Positions 58,879-64,000 of a DNA stretch of 64,000 bases are shown here, piece after piece (the first letter of the stretch is position 1; each line of letters opens with the position of its first letter). Where the stretch lies: NCBI GenBank assembly GCA_036365515.1, contig CM070876.1, positions 109,836,810-109,900,809 of the forward strand, given 5' to 3'. A program made the position numbers and the translations under genes. Below the pieces are notes generated by a model. It was not told the origin of the DNA. It did not search any database and was given only the letters and a program-made list of their open reading frames with translations. The stretch comes from Torymus aiolomorphi. Lineage: Eukaryota; Arthropoda; Insecta; Hymenoptera; Torymidae.

Positions 58879-59532
58879 TGTTAAGTCCGGAAATAAGTGA
58901 AAATAAGTGGTAATTGGTTTAATATAAGTTTATTATATAAAATACGATAATTTATTACCAATACAATCTGCTGGCTTCTGGTGGGTCGAGGTGTTGTGAT
59001 TTCAATTACAATTCTTTTTATAATGCTTGCTTTTATAAAGTTACTATAAATAACTTATAAGATCTGCTTACTAGACGAGTAAGGCTTACGATTTCAACTT
59101 CTCAATGTCGTAGAGGTACACGGAGTTCGCCAGGTTTCTTGTACGCTGTGACTGACTTACGCGCGCCCCTTGCCGTTTATATAACGCAGAATAATTAGGT
59201 TAAAGATGAGGAAGCATGATTACGTGTAGAATTCATCTTTTGACAGCTTACGAGTTTACTGGGTCATCGCACTTGCAAAATGCTGAGCATTGCAAAGTGC
59301 GGGTTTTTCGACTACCGAGGAGTCCGATGGCTTAGATTCTCGCTCGACCGTAGCATGGAGAAATGCTGATCCTAATGAAAATATCGTTTTGTTTCGCAAA
59401 TTCGATGACCTACTGTGTCATAACGCTGTATGCTGTATTTGTAAAAATTGCATCTCGCTTTTATGTGTCAGGAAATATCTGATACTAATAATGTGTTTTC
59501 TTTAAAATGATAATACGTCTCCGGACGTAACA
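58879..59532 (-). repeat. 5' LTR
   Basis: Partner of 52239-52893, with the same termini. The differences that I noticed are near 59162 (one base lost), 59277, 59322 and 59370. Confidence 0.9.
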
Positions 59533-59764
59533 TAACAACAAGCCCTCTACTAGCAATTTCCAGACTAGAAAAACTGATCAGATTTAATACCTTTAAAATA
59601 GTCAAAAACAAGCTTGTACTTGTCTTCGAGAAACTCATTCTATTTTTCAATCTATTAAATGGACAAATAATGGGAGAAAAAGCATTTCATCGGGAGTTAG
59701 ATACTAGACAAGAGATATTCCCATTTTATAGACAACTCTAAAATAAACAGTCAGTTATTAGTTA
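59533..59764. other. Unassigned spacer
   Basis: No feature recognised. Confidence 0.5.
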
Positions 59765-59900
59765 TAAAATGTTTTGGATTTCCACCAGGGCCACATGACT
59801 CCCTTATATGCGTGGATCCTCATATTCGCCGGCTACTTGGGTTGCAAAATTGTTTAAATAATTGTCTTGCTTATTGTTGCACGTCTACGTAATTCCCTAA
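59765..59900 (-). repeat. Inverted units of the ~95-bp repeat
   Basis: It matches the reverse complement of the array at 50932-52045 (CCCTTATATGCGTGGATCCT, CCGGCTACTTGGGTTGCAAA). The LTR element thus lies between inverted copies of this repeat. Confidence 0.75.
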
Positions 59901-59940
59901 TATGCCCTATTTTTATCTTTATCTTTAGTTTTTTATCAAT

Positions 59941-60415
59941 CTTACATCACCGCATGCACTTGATTGATCGTTTGAAAAAGATTAAAGTCAGAGTCTCTTT
60001 CTCAATCCTTTTACATTCTTCACTCTTTAATTCTAAGGAATTTGCGGTTTCTACATACTCATTTTTACACATTTTGCATGAATGAGTGTTATCAATTTTA
60101 TGATTAATTTTTATTACTTTTTCATTCAATTTGCTGTCTTTCTTAATTTCTCATCTGTTTTCAATTTCTTCTAAATTTATTTCAGTCATTCTCCATTTAT
60201 TTTCCATTTCTTCATCAATCATAGACTCATTTAGTAGTCACTGATCTCACCATCTTCTAAGTCCCCTAACAAATGTTCTATTTTATCTATTTTCATTTGA
60301 TTTTTGTTTAAATTACATGTTCCCCTTCTATACATATTAATACGATCATATATTGGTTTCTATCGATTTTCTTCTTTAATTCTTCTCAATATACTAAAAG
60401 GTTACACTCTTTATA
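59941..60415 (-). pseudogene. Decayed ORF of unknown, probably retroelement, origin
   Basis: On the minus strand, protein-like sequence runs RRIKEENR, stop, KPIYDRINMYRRGTCNLNKN, KIDKIEHLLGDLEDGEISD, then (after a frameshift near 60237) LLNESMIDEEMENKWRMTEI, a stop, and INHKIDNTHSCKMCKNEYVE onward to about 59945. It is charged and Lys/Glu rich with one Cys pair (CKMC). It resembles the N-terminal part of a Gag-like protein in style only; I do not recognise a family. Confidence 0.35.
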
Positions 60416-60668
60416 TAAACTTAATAAAAAAATTCATACAGTAGCGGAAGCTCAATCAGCAGCTCAGGTTACCCGTTAGTGGCGCAAATAAAATACGAAG
60501 AAAAATCAAGGATTTCCAAGCACTGTAGAAGCAATTGCAGCGACAACTTGTAACTTTTCTAGTAGAGCAACGGCATAGAAATGTGGCGAGTCAAAGCTTC
60601 ACAGCTCTGCCACCAGAGTTCGTGCAAGATTCTGACTCCCGCAAGTGGCCGAATCCTGACTCGGTTTG

Positions 60669-60677
60669 TATATAAGG
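60669..60677 (+). promoter_or_regulatory. TATA box
   Basis: TATATAAGG lies about 32 bp before the start of the hammerhead core, so a transcript would start just upstream of or within the ribozyme. Confidence 0.5.
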
Positions 60678-60706
60678 AGCGTTAAGCTCAGCTATGACAT
60701 CCTCCC

Positions 60707-60770
60707 GAGTCTAAGGCAAGGTTACCATCAGCCTTACTGATGAGCCCACGAAGGTAATCTGGGACGAAAC
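60707..60770 (+). ncRNA. Probable type III hammerhead ribozyme
   Basis: All core parts are present in order: cleavage triplet GTC (60709-60711); stem I TAAGGC (60712-60717) with GCCTTA (60731-60736), closed by a 13-nt loop; CTGATGA (60737-60743); stem II GCCCA (60744-60748) with TGGGAC (60760-60765, one bulged A), closed by an 11-nt loop; GAAA (60766-60769). Loop I contains GGTTACC and loop II GGTAATC, which can form five pairs, matching the loop-loop contact of active natural hammerheads. Stem III is very short here: A-U plus C-G, then mismatches. Self-cleavage after C60711 is predicted. Type III forms are known mainly from plant retrozymes and satellite RNAs; animal ones are mostly type I. 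Confidence 0.7.
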
Positions 60771-61129
60771 GAAACCTTCCGTACCGACACCGCTCTCTCT
60801 CTTACTGCCCTGTCCGCTAGATGCCCTCGCAGCGCTGGACACCCGGCGTTGCGAGGTAGCACAGAAATACGGCTAGTATTTTCTAGTAGTTTGACTGTTT
60901 CTAGTTAAATGCGATACGGGTAGGTAGATAGTTGTCCCTGGTAGTAGTATTTATTATTAGCTCGTCTAGTTAATTTCTAAGTTTAGTTAGGGTAGGAACT
61001 CGCCTCGGGGTATCTGTTGTATTAAAATACATCATTGTGTATTTCACAAACTTATTCTACCCCGCGAGACTTGCCTAATTTTGTATCTTATTATTATGTT
61101 TTTGTAATTATATTATTATCTTTAAAATG

Positions 61130-62120
61130 TTATATCGATTTTTCAGATCTTATATAGCTATTGTATCGAATAATTCTGTGTCAAATCTAATTTTGTTAAA
61201 TAACAAGCAAAAATTTACTATCAAGGTGTATTTAGGCATTAAGAATCGTGTTTATAAGTTTAGATGATTCAGAAGTGATTGTAACTACATAAAAATATTA
61301 ATACGGAATAAGTTTTCTTTAAACGTTACCCGCGTGAAAATATAATATGAAATCTCATGTAAAATCTCGTATGAGATCTCATATTATATTTTCACGAGGG
61401 TATCTATATGCTGTGTATTTAACAGTTTTATTAAAAGTCGAATCCTTGTATGATAAGCGAAAATCGACTATTTCAGCTGTATTTAGGCATTGAGAATCGT
61501 TTTTATATAGGTCTAGCAGATCAGAAATCCATTTTATATGAAAATGTTAAATGGGGAAAAGGTTTGTAAATATTATCTACAACTTTATCTACAACGTAGA
61601 TATTAGCTTAAAATAAAATTTTTCAGCATACCCTCCTGGCCGAAAGTACCACTTTCACTTCTGGCTCCGAAACGCGAATGTGGTATTTTCGGCCCGGGTA
61701 TGATGAAAAATCGTATACGCAACATGCGGGTAAAGAGGGCTACCCCAGAGCACATGTAAATTGCCACGCGAGCCGAAGGCGAGGTAACTCTCTACCGCCC
61801 TTGTTGGGTAATATACTATTCTAGATATGACGCTTAAAAATCGATTTTTCGAAATGTTTCTTTGTGCTCGCATTTTTTAAGTTTTCGTTCGATCTCTCTC
61901 ATAAGAGAACTAGCACTTAGGTATAATTAGAGGAATATTTTCCCGGAATCTCGATAGAATCGGTGGAAAATTCATTGAGATAATCGACAAACTTGCGTAC
62001 AGACACACATACATCACGTCAGGAAACGCTTAAAACGCCCTCATTTTGGATGGAAAAGACTTTTCTTGTATCAAATTGTTAGTTTTTCAAGTCGAACAAT
62101 TTTCACTCTGGTGAAATTAT
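61130..62120 (-). repeat. Dispersed repeat (copy 2, inverted relative to 6156-7345)
   Basis: The shared blocks include the inverse of ATGCGAGCACAAAGAAA (about 61855-61875), the AATTATACCTAA block and the ~170-bp tandem units with AAAACGATT-type cores. A 72-bp element interrupts it. Confidence 0.7.
61329..61400. mobile_element. 72-bp miniature palindromic element, TA duplication
   Basis: It starts CCCGCGTGAAAATATAATAT and ends with the inverse of CCCTCGTGAAAATATAATAT. TA lies at 61327-61328 and 61401-61402. The short core has ATCTCAT/ATGAGAT motifs. Its end shares CCC....TGAAAATAT with the CCCTGTTGAAAATAT elements at 929 and 16456. Confidence 0.8.
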
Positions 62121-62679
62121 AAGGCTCACCCGAGCCGCGGTCGTGCCTAACGAAGGACAAAAGCTACCACCACAGGAGATGATCTTTTAATCTTTTTTTT
62201 AACGATTTTTGTAGTAGATAAAAACGCATTGAATTTCTCGTACATCCATTTCAATATATATCATCACGCGGTCATCCTAAGGCTTACCTTCGGAGCGCTC
62301 CGGCGCTCCTTGATATTGGTAATTTTCTTTGAGAAAGCACTCTACTAATTTAGTTAGCAGCGGTTTTTAATTTCAGATTTTGGAATTTGTCATAGATTTA
62401 GAACATACTTTTACACGCCCAATTTAATAAATTTGAAATCTCCGATTTTAAACAGTGTTTGAGCATTTGCTGTAATTATTCAGATGTAATCTTTCTAAAA
62501 AAATTTTTATGTGAAATAAATGAAATAAAATATTTTATTTCGGTGTTTATACTATTTCTACCAAGTGCATTGATAAAATTCTTTTCTAGTCATGTAATTT
62601 AAATTAAAAAATTATATTCTTTATTTGTGGATGGTGATATACATATACATAGAAACCAACTCAACAAATTTTTATTTAA
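62121..62679. other. Unassigned AT-rich segment
   Basis: No gene recognised. Confidence 0.5.
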
Positions 62680-62748
62680 GTGGGATTCGTCAATCCGACG
62701 ATCTTTGGGTTAAGAGTCAAACGTCCTACTGAGTGTGCCACGGAAGCT
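62680..62748 (-). other. Degenerate tRNA-Lys-like remnant
   Basis: On the minus strand a CTCTTAA loop (anticodon CTT) sits at the correct distance between a D-arm-like GCACACTCAGTAGGACG and a T-arm-like GTCGGATTGACGAATCCCAC. The stems carry several mismatches and the T loop is altered, so it is not a functional tRNA. Confidence 0.4.
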
Positions 62749-62913
62749 AAATTAAACACAAAATGTTAATAAAAAAGGTAATAATAAAAACTTGAAAATG
62801 TAATTTCAATTTTTTGTGAACCGCACTGCTTCTCTTCTTTCAGCTACTCTCTGGTTATTTAATATTCTTGTCGATAGTCATAATAACTATACCGAGGGTA
62901 CTGCTGCAATAAA

Positions 62914-62940
62914 TATATAATATATATATACACACACACA
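62914..62940. repeat. TA/CA microsatellite
   Basis: ATATATATAT passes directly into CACACACA. Confidence 0.9.
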
Positions 62941-62957
62941 TTGTAAATTAAGATTAA

Positions 62958-63646
62958 GGTATTTCACCTGGTCGAAACAGCAGTTTTAGTTTTTGTATTT
63001 TTTAAATAATGTTTTATTAAGTTGATAATCCAAGAGAAAGTACATGTAACAAATATATACTAGAAGGAACATAAGACAATTTTTTTCAGACAAATTCAGG
63101 CAATAATCACTATGCTATTGTTACAATTAAAGACAAAAATTTCAATAAGTTTCTTCAATTTTTTTATTTTTTATCCGATCTTAGCGAAATAAACCTTATT
63201 TTGTTCGTTAAGAAATTTCAGGAGGAGTATCGGTGGGAAAATTTATGATACGAGTTACCAGTACGGCGCAATATAAATTTGTTTCAGAAAAGCAAGTCAA
63301 GTTTTAGAGTGTTTAAGATGAACAAATTGATGTTGCGCTGTACTGGTAACTCGTATCATAAATTTTCCCACCGATATTCCCCTTGAAATTTCTTAACGAA
63401 CAAAATAAGCTTTATTTCACTAAGATCGGATAAAAAATAAAAAAATTAGAGAAACTAATTGAAGTTTTTGTCTTTAATTGTAACAATAGCATAGTGATTA
63501 TTGCCTGAATTCGTCTGAAAAAAATTGTCTTATGTTCCTTCTAGTATATATTTGTTACACGTACTTACTCTTGGATTATCAACTTAATAAAACATTATTT
63601 AAAAAATACAAAAACTAAAACTGCTGTTTCGAACGGGTGAACGACC
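62958..63646. mobile_element. Palindromic element with TTAA target duplication
   Basis: TTAA lies at 62954-62957 and 63647-63650. The ends read GGTATTTCACCTGGTCGAAA and the inverse of GGTCGTTCACCCGTTCGAAA. Arms of about 340 bp are inverted copies of each other around a centre near 63302. TTAA duplication points to piggyBac- or Kolobok-type machinery. Non-coding. Confidence 0.85.
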
Positions 63647-63675
63647 TTAAATTGTTTGTAAATAATAATACATAC

Positions 63676-63777
63676 TAATCGTCTAGGTTCGTTTTCCTCG
63701 AGCTCTGTAATCCTTTTCTTGGCCACATCTAATTTCTTTTTCAAGTCCAGGTTGTTGTTGTGGTAGATACGGATTCT
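63676..63777 (-). CDS. Candidate internal coding exon of a host gene, coiled-coil-like
   Basis: The 102-bp block has an acceptor (TTTATAG) just before it and a GTATGT donor just after it, on the minus strand. One frame is fully open for exactly 34 codons and reads IRIYHNNNLDLKKK, LDVAKKRITELEENE, PRRL. The heptad-like Leu/Ile/Val spacing and charge suggest coiled coil. Codons use C and G at third positions far more than the neighbouring DNA, as expected for a conserved host exon. The flanking introns would contain the TTAA element. I do not recognise the gene, and the other exons lie outside the window. Confidence 0.5.
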
Positions 63778-64000
63778 CTATAAATTCAAATTTTATTTGT
63801 AAAATTATATGAATTAAATTTTCAGCATTAAATTATATAGCATAGCAGAAGTGTTAATAACCGTATCAGTTAAGGAAGTTGTCTCGATTTTGAATAAGAA
63901 AGCAGATTTTAATAAAATGTTGAGGACTGGTTCATATAAGTCTTAAAATAACTCAGTTAAATTCTTGGAACCAAAAGGTACCTAGGAAGCAAGATATGGA
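63778..64000 (-). other. Probable intron or spacer at the window edge
   Basis: AT-rich sequence upstream of the candidate exon, with no further exon that I can support. Confidence 0.4.

Larger units (their letters stand above)
52239..59532 (-). mobile_element. Complete non-autonomous LTR retrotransposon, 7.3 kb
   Basis: Two LTRs of 655 and 654 bp flank about 6 kb. TAAC lies on both sides as a 4-bp target duplication (52235-52238 and 59533-59536). On the minus strand the order is: 5' LTR (58879-59532), primer binding site, 1.5-kb leader, zinc-knuckle ORFs (57407 to 55260), a long 3' non-coding region, polypurine tract, 3' LTR (52239-52893). I see no protease, reverse transcriptase, RNase H or integrase motif in any frame. 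The LTRs differ at only about three bases and one indel, so insertion was recent and the machinery must have come from another element. Confidence 0.85.
60582..61065 (+). repeat. LTR-like segment (possible solo LTR or retrozyme fragment)
   Basis: The segment begins TGTGGCGAGTC. It has a TATA box, then the hammerhead motif, and an ATTAAA polyadenylation-like signal at about 61030, the order expected of U3-R-U5. The composition is balanced, unlike the flanks. No partner LTR is visible and the right edge is uncertain (CACA at about 61050, or near 61065). Confidence 0.4.

Overview
The window looks like repeat-rich, AT-rich nuclear DNA of an arthropod, most likely an insect. Three things suggest this. 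There is a broken copy of an animal-type eIF3c exon. There is a Mutator-like transposase with YqaJ and Ulp1 domains, of a type I know from insect genomes. LTR elements and dozens of inverted-repeat elements fill the rest. I cannot fix the order; Hymenoptera is only a guess. Almost none of the sequence is host coding: the one good host-exon candidate is a 102-bp exon at the right edge (minus strand, 63676-63777).

Layout. 0-5.3 kb: a partial inverted-repeat element, two TA-flanked palindromic elements (929-1734, 2001-2920), the second inside a decayed Gag fragment, then a GC-rich promoter-like palindrome and an eIF3c pseudogene interrupted by another element. 5.3-16.4 kb: dispersed and tandem repeats, several hairpin elements and long AT-rich stretches without genes. 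16.456-22.497 kb: one 6-kb palindrome with arms of about 3 kb and a TA target duplication. 22.6-25.2 kb: GC-rich tandem repeats and more dispersed repeats. 25.55-29.03 kb: a composite transposon gene (DDE transposase, YqaJ nuclease, Ulp1-like protease) split by one in-frame TAA. 29.05-46.86 kb: a 17.8-kb satellite array of about 197-bp monomers arranged in a nearly identical 2451-bp higher-order repeat, with one element inserted precisely by TA duplication. 47.4-52.0 kb: more inverted-repeat elements, a tRNA-like remnant, a ~95-bp tandem repeat and an inserted GC-rich block full of hairpins. 52.239-59.532 kb: a young, complete LTR retrotransposon on the minus strand with no visible pol. Its only genes encode ten CCHC zinc knuckles and an Asn-rich acidic/basic tail, again split by one in-frame TAA. 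59.5-64 kb: a decayed ORF, an LTR-like segment with a TATA box and a probable type III hammerhead ribozyme, an inverted dispersed repeat carrying a 72-bp element, a TTAA-flanked palindrome and the candidate host exon.

How it fits together. The window is mainly a landscape of mobile DNA. The composite gene at 25.5-29.0 kb supplies a transposase. The LTR element has cis signals (PBS, PPT, near-identical LTRs) but no polymerase, so it must be mobilised in trans. Many TA-flanked palindromes share CCC-type or CACTGAG-type ends and differ in the short palindromic motif that fills them. The satellite may have expanded beside the transposase gene. Nesting gives relative ages: the palindromes at 2001, 43659 and 61329 are younger than the Gag remnant, the satellite and the dispersed repeat they interrupt.
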